Assembly: GCA_025357755.1 (NCBI GenBank)
Contig: JANXOP010000302.1
Span: forward strand, 51,356 to 115,355
DNA: 64,000 nt
Direction of reading: 5' to 3'
Source of the DNA: Kofleriaceae bacterium
GTDB lineage: Bacteria; Myxococcota_A; Polyangia; Haliangiales; Haliangiaceae
Part shown: piece by piece, positions 49,871 to 58,390 of the stretch
How positions within the stretch are numbered: the first letter of the stretch is position 1
Layout of the letters: each line of letters begins with the position of its first letter
Program-made: the position numbers and the translations under genes
Notes under the pieces: generated by a model
What the model saw: only the letters and a program-made list of their open reading frames with translations
Database searches by the model: none
What the model was told of the DNA's origin: nothing

Positions 49871-49907
49871 GGTGTTAGATATCTTGCCTGCACAAGATAA
49901 GAACACC
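49871..49907 (-). promoter_or_regulatory. Interrupted palindrome in the dnaA leader
   Basis: GGTGTT (49871-49876) pairs with AACACC (49902-49907) and TATCTTG (49880-49886) with CAAGATA (49893-49899): 13 pairs with a 6-base loop and small bulges. It ends 24 bases upstream of the dnaA ATG. It may be an RNA hairpin in the leader or a binding site for a regulator of dnaA. Confidence 0.6.
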
Positions 49908-50104
49908 TGTTCCAGAAGTTATTCACAGCCTCTTCTGGACGATTCCCGTAGTCCTGTCAGCGACTTGTCCACAGGAGAAAACGAGGCCTTGGTAACAGAT
50001 GGCGATTTCACTCCGCAAGCGGAATCCGTCTCCAATTGAACTCCGGAATCTGCGGTTTTCCGAGGAGCAATCCGGAGCGGTCCGGGTGAGGTCGGGAGCG
50101 GAGG

Positions 50105-50125
50105 TTGTCCGGACCGTTGTCCGGA
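50105..50125 (+). repeat. Direct repeat TTGTCCGGA x2 with extra TCCGGA copies nearby
   Basis: TTGTCCGGA occurs at 50105-50113 and 50117-50125 (12-bp period). Further TCCGGA copies lie at 50042 and 50071 and a TCCGGG at 50081. The cluster sits just upstream of the rpmH promoter in the putative origin region. Confidence 0.65.
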
Positions 50126-50142
50126 TGCTTAGACTCGAAGTC

Positions 50143-50171
50143 TTGACTCGGCGTACGCACCCGAGTATCGA
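50143..50171 (+). promoter_or_regulatory. Candidate promoter of rpmH-rnpA-yidD-yidC
   Basis: TTGACT (50143-50148), 17-bp spacer, TATCGA (50166-50171). Predicted start about 30 bases before the rpmH GTG. It would drive the rightward origin-proximal operon. Confidence 0.6.
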
Positions 50172-50206
50172 TCCCGCTCCGTTCAGCGTTCCCCTGGAGA
50201 TTTGCC

Positions 50207-50359
50207 GTGTCTAAGCGTACGTACCAGCCCCACAACAAGAGCCGCAAGCGCACGCACGGTTTCCGTGCCCGTAAGAAGACCCGTGGAGGCCGCGAGGTTC
50301 TTCGTCGCCGCCGTGCGAAGGGTCGCAAGCGGATTTCGGTAACCACCGCGAAGAAGTAA
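50207..50359 (+). CDS. rpmH: Ribosomal protein L34
   Basis: 50 residues from GTG 50207, with GGAG eight bases upstream. Basic L34 sequence: [20 protein letters not shown], then [20 protein letters not shown]. Slightly longer than the usual 44-46 residues because of the ISVTTAKK tail. First gene of the rpmH-rnpA-yidD-yidC-jag-mnmE run, four bases before rnpA. Confidence 0.96.
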   Translation: MSKRTYQPHNKSRKRTHGFRARKKTRGGREVLRRRRAKGRKRISVTTAKK

Positions 50360-50363
50360 GGGT

Positions 50364-50705
50364 TTGCGCATCTCGAAAGAGATGCGGCTCCGGCGTCGGC
50401 CCGAGTTCGTTGCCGTGCAATCCGAGGGGCGGAAGCTCCATGGCAAGCACGTGCTGGCGATCTCGCGCAAGCGGGGTGATTCCAAGCTCTCTGGACGACT
50501 CGGACTGACCGTGACCAAGAAGATTGGGAACTCGCCCGTCCGCAACCGCGTCCGAAGAATGCTTCGCGAGTGGATGCGACTGCACGGCTGGGTTCCGGCA
50601 GGCTGGGACGTGGTTCTAGTTGCCAAGGAGTCTTCGGCGCGGCAGCTTCACCCCGAAGATTTCGCAACGGATCTCACTCGGCTCCTGCGGTCTTTCTCGT
50701 CATGA
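50364..50705 (+). CDS. rnpA: Ribonuclease P protein component
   Basis: 113 residues from TTG 50364 (ATG 50382 would cut the N-terminal helix). The RNR signature [18 protein letters not shown] is exact. It assists the RNase P RNA in 5' processing of tRNAs, including the cluster at 7.7-8.8 kb. The yidD start overlaps its stop (ATGA). Confidence 0.94.
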   Translation: MRISKEMRLRRRPEFVAVQSEGRKLHGKHVLAISRKRGDSKLSGRLGLTVTKKIGNSPVRNRVRRMLREWMRLHGWVPAGWDVVLVAKESSARQLHPEDFATDLTRLLRSFSS

Positions 50706-50992
50706 CACTTCGCACGGATGGCATCGCAACTGTTCACGCCGCACTCGTGTGGCTCGTGTTGTTGCCGATCCGTTTTTATCGACGCGTGCTCTCGCCGATG
50801 AAGCGCACGCCGACGTGCCGGTTCCTGCCGACGTGCAGTGAATACGCCGTCGAAGCGGTTCAGAAGCGCGGCGTCATCGTCGGTGGCGCGCTCGCTACGT
50901 GGCGGCTCGCCCGCTGCAATCCCTTGTTTCGCGGTGGCTACGATCCAGTGCCCTGCCGGCACTGCGAGGAGTTGAATGCAGGACCAAGGTAA
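50702..50992 (+). CDS. yidD: Membrane protein insertion efficiency factor YidD
   Basis: 96 residues from ATG 50702. Amphipathic N-terminal helix ([37 protein letters not shown]) with the conserved CRFxPTCSxYA motif, then [17 protein letters not shown]. Assists YidC-dependent insertion. Overlaps yidC by 17 bases. Confidence 0.95.
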   Translation: MTLRTDGIATVHAALVWLVLLPIRFYRRVLSPMKRTPTCRFLPTCSEYAVEAVQKRGVIVGGALATWRLARCNPLFRGGYDPVPCRHCEELNAGPR

Positions 50993-52754
50993 GCGGCTCA
51001 TCATCGCCGTCGCTCTCGCGCTCGGCGTGTTGCTGCTGTGGCAGAAATTGTTTCCTACGAAGGAAGAGCCCAAGCCCGCGGGTGCGGGCTCCGGTAGCGG
51101 CGCCCTCGTCGTGGGCTCTTCGGCGAACAAGCCGACCTCGCTCGTCGGATACGACGGTGATGCGCCGACGGCACAGGCGCAGATCATCACGCTCAAGTTC
51201 CCGGACTTCGCCGCGGAGTTCACGAACATCGACGGGGCGCTCAGCTCGTGGCACCTCAGCGATGCGCGTTACGTCGGTGACATGACGAAGGGCCAGCTGG
51301 TCGCGGATCAGCCCGACCTCGCGCTCGGCTTCACGAAGAGCTCGACCTTCAAGCTGCCCAAGCACGCGGTGTGGACGGGCACGCAGCTCGACGACCATCG
51401 CGTCCAGTACAAGCTCTCGACGGACGCGCTCGACATCACGAAGACGTTCGAGGTGGTGCCTGACTCCTACCTCGTGCGGCTCACGGTGGGGATTACCGCC
51501 AAGCAGGCAGGCAAGCAGCGCCTCGCGCTGTCGACCTATCAGTTCCAGGATCCGAAGAACGTCGGTGGCGGCTCGAGCCGGATCGCGCCGCGCGTGTGGA
51601 ACAGCTCCACGATGCGCGATGGCGCGGTCGTGCAGTCCGAGCTCAAGGATGTCCAAGAGCATCCGCGCTTCGAGCCGAACGTCACGTGGTCGGGCTTCGA
51701 GCATCCGTTCTTGCTCGTCGTGTTCTCGCCCAAACCGGTGCAGACCGGCAGCGTCGTCGAGAAGCACTCGTACGCCGATGACGCCGGTCACATGCGGACG
51801 GACCTCATCTATCAGGAGATCGAGCTCAAGCCGGGTGCCGGCGAGTTCACGCGCGAGATCGTCGGTTACCTCGGCCCGAAGAACTACGACGACCTCAACC
51901 ACGCTGATTCGGCGGCCGGTTACTCGACCGGCTTCAACGCGACGATCGATCTCGGCTGGTTCGGCTTCCTCGGCAAGCGGCTCCTGTGGTTGCTGCTCAA
52001 GTTCCAGGGCGTGGTCGGTAACTGGGGCGTCGCGATCATCCTGCTCACCGTCGTCGTCAAGCTCGCGACGCTGTACTGGATGACCAAGTCGATGCGCTCG
52101 ATGAAGGCGATGGCCGTGCTCGGTCCGCAGATCAAAGAGCTCAACGTCAAGTACAAGGAAGACAAGCAGCGGCTCCAGGTCGAGACCATGGCGCTGTACA
52201 AGGCCAACGGTGCGAACCCGCTCTCGGGCTGCGCGCCGATGTTCCTGCAGATGCCGATCTGGATCTCGCTCTACAAGATGCTCGGCTCGGTCGGCGAGCT
52301 CTATCGCCAGCCGTTCATCCCGGGCTGGATCGACGATCTCACGAGCGCCGATCACCTCTACATCCTGCCAGTCGTGCTCGTCGTGACGATGTTCGCGCAG
52401 GCGCGGCTCACCCCGCAGAACCCGGATCCGGCGCAGCGCACGCAGCAGAAGATCATGCAGTACGGCATGCCTCTCCTGTTCGGCGGCATGGCGTTCGTCT
52501 TCCCCGCGGGCCTCACGCTCTACATCTTCACGAACACGTGCCTCTCGGCGCTGCACTCGATCTACATGAACAAGTTCGACAAGAAGAGCCTCGAGCTCAC
52601 CGCGAAGATCCAGGCCGCGCAAGCCGCCGCCGCGAGCGCGAAGACCGGTGCGGTCGTCGCTAAGGCGAAGAACGCGAACGTCGCTAGCCCCGACGACGAC
52701 AAAGATGACGGTGCGGCAACGCGCCAACCCAAGAAGAAGAAAGGCCGTCGTTAA
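50976..52754 (+). CDS. yidC: Membrane protein insertase YidC
   Basis: 592 residues, the Gram-negative form. N-terminal membrane helix ([19 protein letters not shown]), a large periplasmic beta domain (about 60-345), then the five-helix insertase core with [29 protein letters not shown], the conserved Arg in the groove, [18 protein letters not shown] and a basic C-tail [10 protein letters not shown]. Works alone or with Sec and SRP. Confidence 0.97.
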   Translation: MQDQGKRLIIAVALALGVLLLWQKLFPTKEEPKPAGAGSGSGALVVGSSANKPTSLVGYDGDAPTAQAQIITLKFPDFAAEFTNIDGALSSWHLSDARYVGDMTKGQLVADQPDLALGFTKSSTFKLPKHAVWTGTQLDDHRVQYKLSTDALDITKTFEVVPDSYLVRLTVGITAKQAGKQRLALSTYQFQDPKNVGGGSSRIAPRVWNSSTMRDGAVVQSELKDVQEHPRFEPNVTWSGFEHPFLLVVFSPKPVQTGSVVEKHSYADDAGHMRTDLIYQEIELKPGAGEFTREIVGYLGPKNYDDLNHADSAAGYSTGFNATIDLGWFGFLGKRLLWLLLKFQGVVGNWGVAIILLTVVVKLATLYWMTKSMRSMKAMAVLGPQIKELNVKYKEDKQRLQVETMALYKANGANPLSGCAPMFLQMPIWISLYKMLGSVGELYRQPFIPGWIDDLTSADHLYILPVVLVVTMFAQARLTPQNPDPAQRTQQKIMQYGMPLLFGGMAFVFPAGLTLYIFTNTCLSALHSIYMNKFDKKSLELTAKIQAAQAAAASAKTGAVVAKAKNANVASPDDDKDDGAATRQPKKKKGRR

Positions 52755-52759
52755 AGCTC

Positions 52760-53257
52760 ATGGAAACTCAAGCAGCACAGAACAGCAATCGCGAGGATCT
52801 CGCGGAGAAGGCCAGCGACTTTTTGCTCGGCCTCCTCGAGCGCATGGGCATCTCGGCCGATATCGATATCAAGGACGATAACGATCGCACCGTGCTCGAG
52901 ATCCAGACCGCCGACACCGAGCTCGTGATCGGTCGCCGCGGCGTCGTGATCGATGCGATCCAGCACCTGGTCAACAAGGCCGTGTTCAAGGAGCGGAGCA
53001 CCGAGAAGGGCAAGCCGCTCGTCGTCGATGCTGGTGGGTTCCGCGACAAGCAGGTCGAGCGCCTGCGTGGCATCGCGACGAAGATGGCGGAGAAGGCGCT
53101 GCAGACCAAGCAGATCGTCGAGCTCCAGCCGATGTCGCCGCACGATCGCCGCATCGTTCACATGGCGATCGCGGAGATGCAGGGCCTGACGAGTCGCAGT
53201 GAAGGCGAGGGCGAAGATCGCCACATCCTGCTCGTTCCCACGACCGCAGAAGCTTGA
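52760..53257 (+). CDS. jag: Jag/KhpB-type RNA-binding protein (KH and R3H domains)
   Basis: 165 residues. KH domain with IGRRGVVIDAIQHLVNKAV (GxxG loop as GRRG), R3H domain with MSPHDRRIVHMAI. An N-terminal helix replaces the longer Jag_N domain of Gram-positives. Sits between yidC and mnmE as in many genomes. The mnmE TTG overlaps its stop. Confidence 0.93.
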   Translation: METQAAQNSNREDLAEKASDFLLGLLERMGISADIDIKDDNDRTVLEIQTADTELVIGRRGVVIDAIQHLVNKAVFKERSTEKGKPLVVDAGGFRDKQVERLRGIATKMAEKALQTKQIVELQPMSPHDRRIVHMAIAEMQGLTSRSEGEGEDRHILLVPTTAEA

Positions 53258-54576
53258 GCCTGGAAGCTGACACGATCGCCGCGATCGCCACTGCGGTGGG
53301 CGTCGGCGGTGTCGGCATCGTGCGGTTGAGTGGACCGCAGGCCGTGACGATCGCGGAGGCGGTGATGGGCACCGCGCTCGATCGCAGCGTCCGTGTAGGG
53401 TGGGCCAGGAGCGTGGAGGGCGATCGCCTGGACCAGGTCTTGGCGTTCGCGATGCGCGCTCCGGCTTCGTTCACCGGTGAAGATGTCGCGGAGCTGCATG
53501 GCCACGGTGGGCCGCAGAATCTCGCGGCACTGCTGGCGACCGTGGTCGCGCGCGGTGCGCGGATCGCGGAGCCCGGCGAGTTCACGCGCCGAGCCGTGCT
53601 GAACGGCAAGCTGGATCTGCTGCGTGCCGAGGCGCTGCTCGGCGTGATCCATGCGGGCAGCGAACGCTCGTTGCGCTTGGCGCAAGCGAACCTCGGCGGC
53701 AAGCTCGGCGAAGTTGCGGCAGAGCTCGAGAGCCGGACGTTGAGCGTGCTCGCCGAGATCGAAGGACGGATCGATTTTCCCGACGACGATCTCGGGATCG
53801 AAGAGGCTAGGATCGTGGATCACGAGATCGTGGAGCTCGCGCGCAGGTGTGACGAGCTCGCGCACGGCTTTCGTCATGGTCGCGCCGTCCAGCACGGCAT
53901 CACCGTGGCGCTCGTCGGCGCGGTGAATGCCGGCAAGTCGTCACTACTCAATGCCCTGGTCGGGAGCGAGCGAGCGATCGTCGCGGCCTCGCCTGGAACC
54001 ACTCGCGATTATCTCGAGGCGGTGACCGTCTGGAATGGTGTCGCGGTCACGCTGATCGATACGGCGGGTATGCGATCTGGTGCGGCGGGTGATGCTCCCG
54101 ATGAGGTCGAAGCGCGAGGCATCGAGCTCGGCGAGAAGCGCGTGGCCTCGGCAGATGTCGTGGTCGTCGTGAACGATGGCGAGCCCTGGAATGATGGCCG
54201 CCGGTACGGCGACCGCGTGTTGCTCGTGCGGTCGAAAGCGGATCTGGGAGGCGATGGGCGCCCTGCCCTCGCGACCTCGGCCGTGACCGGTGCAGGCCTC
54301 GACGAGCTCAAGCAGCGCGTGATCTCGCTCGCGGGAGTCGCGGCGCGCGAAGGTAGTGAAGATGCATTCGTGACGACCGAGCGTCAGCACGGCGTGATGA
54401 TCAGCGCGCGCGATGCGCTCGCGGCGGCGGTGGCGGCGCGCACGACGGGTCGCGTCGCGGAGGTCGTCGCGCTGGAGCTGCGCCAGGCGGCTGCGGCACT
54501 CGCGCAGCTTCGTGGCAATGAAGTTGGCGAGCGCGTTTTGGACGAAGTCTTCGCCCGGTTCTGCATCGGCAAATAG
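53254..54576 (+). CDS. mnmE: tRNA modification GTPase MnmE
   Basis: 440 residues from TTG 53254. N-terminal folate-binding domain (IAAIATAVGVGGVGIVRLSG, FTGEDVAELHGHGG), a helical domain with an inserted G domain (P-loop GAVNAGKSS, DTAGMR, SKAD), and the C-terminal FCIGK whose Cys is conserved. With MnmG it makes cmnm5U34; mnmG is not in the window. TTGA overlap with jag. Confidence 0.96.
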   Translation: MSLEADTIAAIATAVGVGGVGIVRLSGPQAVTIAEAVMGTALDRSVRVGWARSVEGDRLDQVLAFAMRAPASFTGEDVAELHGHGGPQNLAALLATVVARGARIAEPGEFTRRAVLNGKLDLLRAEALLGVIHAGSERSLRLAQANLGGKLGEVAAELESRTLSVLAEIEGRIDFPDDDLGIEEARIVDHEIVELARRCDELAHGFRHGRAVQHGITVALVGAVNAGKSSLLNALVGSERAIVAASPGTTRDYLEAVTVWNGVAVTLIDTAGMRSGAAGDAPDEVEARGIELGEKRVASADVVVVVNDGEPWNDGRRYGDRVLLVRSKADLGGDGRPALATSAVTGAGLDELKQRVISLAGVAAREGSEDAFVTTERQHGVMISARDALAAAVAARTTGRVAEVVALELRQAAAALAQLRGNEVGERVLDEVFARFCIGK

Positions 54577-54601
54577 CCGAGACTGATCTATACCTCGGCG
54601 C

Positions 54602-55759
54602 GTGAGCCTCGAAGACGATGCGCGCGCCGAGCTCAAGCAGCTCGAAGTGATCGGTCGGCTCCGTACTCCTCGCATCGTCGATAGCGCGCAGGCACCGCGG
54701 ATCGTCCTCGATGGCTCGCAGGTCCTCGACCTCGCCTCGAACGATTACCTGTCGCTCGCGAATGATCCACGGTTGGTCGCAGCCGCGAAGGCCGCCGCGG
54801 ACGAAGTCGGCGTCGGTGCCGGCGCGTCGCGCTTGATCGTCGGCAACCATCGGTTGCACGTCGAGCTCGAGAGCTCGATCGCGGAGTGGATGCGTACGGG
54901 CGCCGCTCGGCTCTACGGTTCGGGCTATGCGGCGAACGTCGGAACGCTCTCGGCCTTGCTCGGTCCCGGCGATGTCGTGTTCTCCGATGCGCTCGACCAC
55001 GCGAGCATCATCGATGGCTGCCGGTTGGCGAAGGCGCAGATCGTGGTGTTCCCGCATCGCGATCTGGCGGTCCTCGACGAGCAGCTGCGCACGCACGCGG
55101 GTCGGCGGCGTTTGGTCGTGAGCGAGAGCTTGTTCTCGATGGATGGCGATCTCGCAGATGTCGCAGGGCTCGCCGCGCTCGCGAAGAAGCATGGTGCAGC
55201 GTTCATGCTCGACGAGGCGCATGCGGTCGGTGCGCGTGGCCCCGAGGGTCGAGGGGTCGCAGCGGAGCTCGGGGTGGTGCCGGACCTCGTGGTCGGCACG
55301 TGCGGTAAGGCGCTCGGCGCCTACGGAGCGTTTGTCGCGACGACTCCCGCGATCGCGAAGTTGCTGTGGAATCGAGCTCGCTCGCTCGTGTTCTCGACCG
55401 CGCTCCCACCGATGATCTCGGCCGCAGTGATCGCAGCCATCGGGATCGTCCGGTCGCGGGAAGGTGACGATCGTCGGCGTGATCTGGCGGCGCGGGCGCG
55501 GCAACTGCGCGCTCGGATTCGCGGCCTCGGTGGTCATCCCGACGCGGCGATCGCGCCGTTGATCATCGGTGACGATGCGCGCGTGATGGAGCTCAGCGCG
55601 CGGATGTACGAGCGCCGGGTGTTCGTGCAAGGCATTCGCTATCCGACGGTCCCCGAGGCGACCGCGCGGCTGCGCTTCAGCCTCAACGCCGGGCACGTCG
55701 TGGAGGACGTCGAGATGGCAGCCATCGCGCTCAATGACGCGATGAGTCAAGAAACATGA
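54602..55759 (+). CDS. bioF: 8-amino-7-oxononanoate synthase
   Basis: 385 residues from GTG 54602. PLP enzyme of the alpha-oxoamine synthase family: LASNDYLSLANDPR, GAGASRLIVGNHRLHVELE, SMDGDLADVAGLAALAKKHGA, DEAHAVGARGPEGRG and the PLP Lys in VGTCGKALGAYGAF. Condenses pimeloyl-thioester with alanine. Overlaps bioA (ATGA). Confidence 0.95.
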   Translation: MSLEDDARAELKQLEVIGRLRTPRIVDSAQAPRIVLDGSQVLDLASNDYLSLANDPRLVAAAKAAADEVGVGAGASRLIVGNHRLHVELESSIAEWMRTGAARLYGSGYAANVGTLSALLGPGDVVFSDALDHASIIDGCRLAKAQIVVFPHRDLAVLDEQLRTHAGRRRLVVSESLFSMDGDLADVAGLAALAKKHGAAFMLDEAHAVGARGPEGRGVAAELGVVPDLVVGTCGKALGAYGAFVATTPAIAKLLWNRARSLVFSTALPPMISAAVIAAIGIVRSREGDDRRRDLAARARQLRARIRGLGGHPDAAIAPLIIGDDARVMELSARMYERRVFVQGIRYPTVPEATARLRFSLNAGHVVEDVEMAAIALNDAMSQET

Positions 55760-57054
55760 GCGAGCTCGAAGATCTCGATCGTCAGGTTGTCTGGCACCCC
55801 TTCACCCAGCAGACCGAGTGGTCGCCGCTGGTGATCGCACGCGGCGAAGGGAACTACCTCTTCGATGACGCTGGCCGGAAGTACCTCGACGGTGTCAGCT
55901 CACTCTGGTGCAACGTTCACGGTCACCAGCATCCTCGGCTCGACCGCGCGTTGCGTGACCAGCTCGAGAAGCTGGCGCACTCGACGTTCTTGGGCCTGAC
56001 TCACGAGCCCGGCATCCGGCTCGCGGCAGCCTTGATCGAGGTCTCGCCAAGGTCACTCAGCCGCGTGTTCTATTCGGACTCTGGGTCAGCGGCCGTCGAG
56101 ATCGCGCTCAAGCAATCGTTCCAGTACTGGCAGCTCCGCGGTCGACCGACGAAGCAGAAGTTTCTTCGGCTCGGCGAGGCGTATCATGGTGACACCCTCG
56201 GCGCCGTCGGGGTCGGGGGCATCGAGCTCTTCCATCGGATCTTCGGTCCCCTGCTCGTCTCCAGCATCGCGATCCCGACCCCGGCGGGGACGGACGGCAG
56301 CGACGCCCTCGAACGCCTCGAGGCCGAGCTATCACGCCACTCCCACGAGATTGCCGCGTTCATCTTCGAGCCCTTGATGCAGGGCGCGGCCGGCATGTTG
56401 AAACACCCGGCCGGCTTTCTGAAGAAGGCGGCAGCGCTCTGCCGCACCCACCACGTACACGTGATCCTCGACGAGGTCGCGACCGGTTTCGGGCGCACAG
56501 GCACCCTGTTCGCGTGCGAGCAGGAAGGCGTCGAGCCGGACCTCATGTGTATCGCGAAGGGGATCGCGGGCGGCTACTTGCCACTCGCAGCGACGCTCGC
56601 GACCGAAGAGATCTATTCGGCCTTCCTGGGTGCGCACGGCGACATGAAGCACTTCTTCCACGGGCACACCTTCACGGCAAACCCTCTGGCCTGCGCGGTC
56701 GGTCTCGAGTCCCTCGCGCTCCTGCAGGAATCCTCCTTGCCGAACGCTCGGGCTCGGATTCCGGACATTGCGGGGGCACTTGCTCGGATCCTCGATCACC
56801 AAAGCGTCAAAGAGATTCGTCAGGTCGGAATGATGATCGGAATCGAGCTCCACGCAATATCCGGTCGATTTCTCGGTCGCGAGGTCTGCGAGCAGGCCCG
56901 ACGCCACGGAGTCATTCTTCGGAATCTTGGCGACGTTGTGGTTTGGATGCCACCGCTCACCCTTCAACCAGCAGACCTTGCGTTGCTGGAGACCGCCACC
57001 GTTCGGGCTATCGACACTGTTTCACGTGAAACCGAGCCCACACGTTTCACGTGA
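55756..57054 (+). CDS. bioA: Adenosylmethionine-8-amino-7-oxononanoate aminotransferase
   Basis: 432 residues. Class III aminotransferase: HPFTQQTEW, DGVSSLWCNVHGHQHPRLD, DSGSAAVEIALKQ, YHGDTLGAVGVGG, DEVATGFGRTGTLFACE and the PLP Lys in CIAKGIAGGYLPLAA identify BioA. Its last residues VSRETEPTRFT are encoded by two parS palindromes; VSRET is parS read in frame. Its stop codon lies inside parS 2 and overlaps the bioD start. Confidence 0.95.
   Translation: MSELEDLDRQVVWHPFTQQTEWSPLVIARGEGNYLFDDAGRKYLDGVSSLWCNVHGHQHPRLDRALRDQLEKLAHSTFLGLTHEPGIRLAAALIEVSPRSLSRVFYSDSGSAAVEIALKQSFQYWQLRGRPTKQKFLRLGEAYHGDTLGAVGVGGIELFHRIFGPLLVSSIAIPTPAGTDGSDALERLEAELSRHSHEIAAFIFEPLMQGAAGMLKHPAGFLKKAAALCRTHHVHVILDEVATGFGRTGTLFACEQEGVEPDLMCIAKGIAGGYLPLAATLATEEIYSAFLGAHGDMKHFFHGHTFTANPLACAVGLESLALLQESSLPNARARIPDIAGALARILDHQSVKEIRQVGMMIGIELHAISGRFLGREVCEQARRHGVILRNLGDVVVWMPPLTLQPADLALLETATVRAIDTVSRETEPTRFT
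57018..57033. other. parS site 1 (ParB-binding palindrome)
   Basis: TGTTTCACGTGAAACC, one base from the consensus TGTTTCACGTGAAACA. Within the end of bioA. Confidence 0.9.
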
Positions 57055-57058
57055 AACA
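57043..57058. other. parS site 2, containing the bioA stop and bioD start
   Basis: CGTTTCACGTGAAACA, one base from consensus, 25 bp after site 1. The central GTGA supplies bioD's GTG and bioA's TGA. Confidence 0.9.
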
Positions 57059-57716
57059 GGCAGACTCGGAGTTGTTCCACGTGAAACAGGGGTACTTCAT
57101 CACCGGCACGGGAACGGGCGTTGGAAAGACGTTCGTGACGACAACCCTGACCCGACGAGCTCGCGAGCTCGGTCACCGCGTCTTCGCCTTCAAGCCGATC
57201 GAGACTGGCTGCGCCGCTGGGACTCTGGGCGAAGACCAGCGCGCCCTCACGCAAGCAGCCGGTGGATGGCAGGCCGGCGATCTGGCTGGCGTCTACCAGT
57301 TCGAGCTGCCGGCAGCGCCCGCGGTTGCAGCCCCCGCCGGTACAATTTCCTACGAGCGGATCGCGAGCGTGCTCGCTCTCGGCTCGGAAAGCGCCGACCT
57401 CGTGTTGGTCGAAGGAGCGGGTGGCTGGCGTGTTCCCATCGACTCGAGCCACGACATGGGCACGTTGGCCAAGCAATGCGGCCTTCCGATCCTCGTCGCC
57501 GCAACGGCGACCCTCGGAACCATCAACCACAGCTTGCTCACGATCGAGGCGATCGAACGCGATGGCCAAACCGTCGCCTGCCTCGTCCTCTCTGCGCGGC
57601 CATTCGACGAGGAGACCCTCGTCGAAACCAACCTCGAGCAGCTCCGCTCGCGGTGGAGCGGCACCATCGTGGTGCTTCGAACCGATCCGAGCGTGCTCGA
57701 TCCCTTGCTGACCTAG
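57051..57716 (+). CDS. bioD: Dethiobiotin synthetase
   Basis: 221 residues from GTG 57051, or 211 from GTG 57081; both candidate starts are in parS palindromes. P-loop GTGTGVGKT near the N-terminus, KPIETGC, LVEGAGGWRVPI and AATATLGTINHSLL are BioD blocks. Closes the ureido ring with ATP and CO2. The first start adds MKQADSELFH, largely parS-encoded. Convergent with rsmG, sharing the stop CTAG at 57713-57716. bioB is not in the window. Confidence 0.94.
   Translation: MKQADSELFHVKQGYFITGTGTGVGKTFVTTTLTRRARELGHRVFAFKPIETGCAAGTLGEDQRALTQAAGGWQAGDLAGVYQFELPAAPAVAAPAGTISYERIASVLALGSESADLVLVEGAGGWRVPIDSSHDMGTLAKQCGLPILVAATATLGTINHSLLTIEAIERDGQTVACLVLSARPFDEETLVETNLEQLRSRWSGTIVVLRTDPSVLDPLLT
57073..57088. 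other. parS site 3, near the bioD N-terminus
   Basis: TGTTCCACGTGAAACA, one base from consensus, 30 bp after site 2. It contains the alternative bioD start GTG 57081. Confidence 0.9.
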
Positions 57717-58324
57717 CCAGGCCGCCGCTGGATCACGATCGCGCGATCCTTGCCGCCGAGCTGGTAGCGATGCCGAACGATCGACGGATCCAGATCCTCG
57801 CGCGTCACCGCCTCGAACCCGATCACCACTCCTCCCGGATGAACCCGCTCGAGTCCCATCGCGAGCCAGTCCTTCAAGTCGAACGTTGCCCGCGACATCG
57901 CGACGTCGTAGTCCGCTCGCACATGATCCTCGATTCGGACCGCGTAGGCCTCGAGATTCCCCAACCCGAGCTCGCGTGCAGCCGTTCGCAGAAACGCGTG
58001 CTTCTTGTGGACCGGTTCGAGTGACGTGAACTGAACCTCGGGCAGCGCCATCGCTGCGATCACCACCGGAAACCCGCCGCCCGACCCCACGTCGAGCACC
58101 GCCGTCGAACGAGCTGCTACGAGGTGCTCCACCACGTGCAGCGAGTCCTCGACGTGCGAGCTGATGTCTGCCCGCGTAGAGGCAGCCGACAGGTTGATGC
58201 TGCGGTTCCACTTTTCGAACAAGTCGATGAACTTGGCGTAGTCGTGGAGGTTCATCGCTTGTCCGGCATGGCGTTTGCGCCAGGTAAATAACTCATTGGA
58301 ACTAATTTGCTTTCCGGACCGCAA
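57713..58324 (-). CDS. rsmG: 16S rRNA (guanine527-N7)-methyltransferase RsmG
   Basis: 203 residues from TTG 58324. ATG 58255 gives 180 but removes the N-terminal helix normally present before the conserved EKWNRSINLSA. SAM motif DVGSGGGFPVVIAAMALP, then LEPVHKKHAFLRTAA and MSRATFDLKDWL. Neither start has a good Shine-Dalgarno sequence. In many genomes parA-parB follow rsmG; here they do not, although parS sites lie about 600 bp away. Confidence 0.9.
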   Translation of the reverse strand: MRSGKQISSNELFTWRKRHAGQAMNLHDYAKFIDLFEKWNRSINLSAASTRADISSHVEDSLHVVEHLVAARSTAVLDVGSGGGFPVVIAAMALPEVQFTSLEPVHKKHAFLRTAARELGLGNLEAYAVRIEDHVRADYDVAMSRATFDLKDWLAMGLERVHPGGVVIGFEAVTREDLDPSIVRHRYQLGGKDRAIVIQRRPG

Positions 58325-58390
58325 CCCCGGAGGGGTATCAGGAACACCTCGATTTTACGGGAGAATCTCGCGTCCGGCACGCGCATTGCG

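Larger units (their letters stand above)
49848..50206. other. oriC: Candidate chromosomal origin between dnaA and rpmH
   Basis: 359 bp without a gene between divergent dnaA and rpmH, the usual origin position. It holds TTATTCACA (49919-49927, fits TTATNCACA) and TTGTCCACA (49965-49973, one mismatch) in an AT-richer left half, a large hairpin at 49871-49907, and TCCGGA repeats in the right half. Gene orientation reverses here, as expected where replication forks diverge. Only two good boxes are visible on this side, so the origin may also use sites downstream of dnaA. Confidence 0.6.

Noticed and set aside
49836..50214. Small open frames in the dnaA-rpmH gap
   Set aside because: No Shine-Dalgarno sequence or similarity, and the region has origin-type sites.
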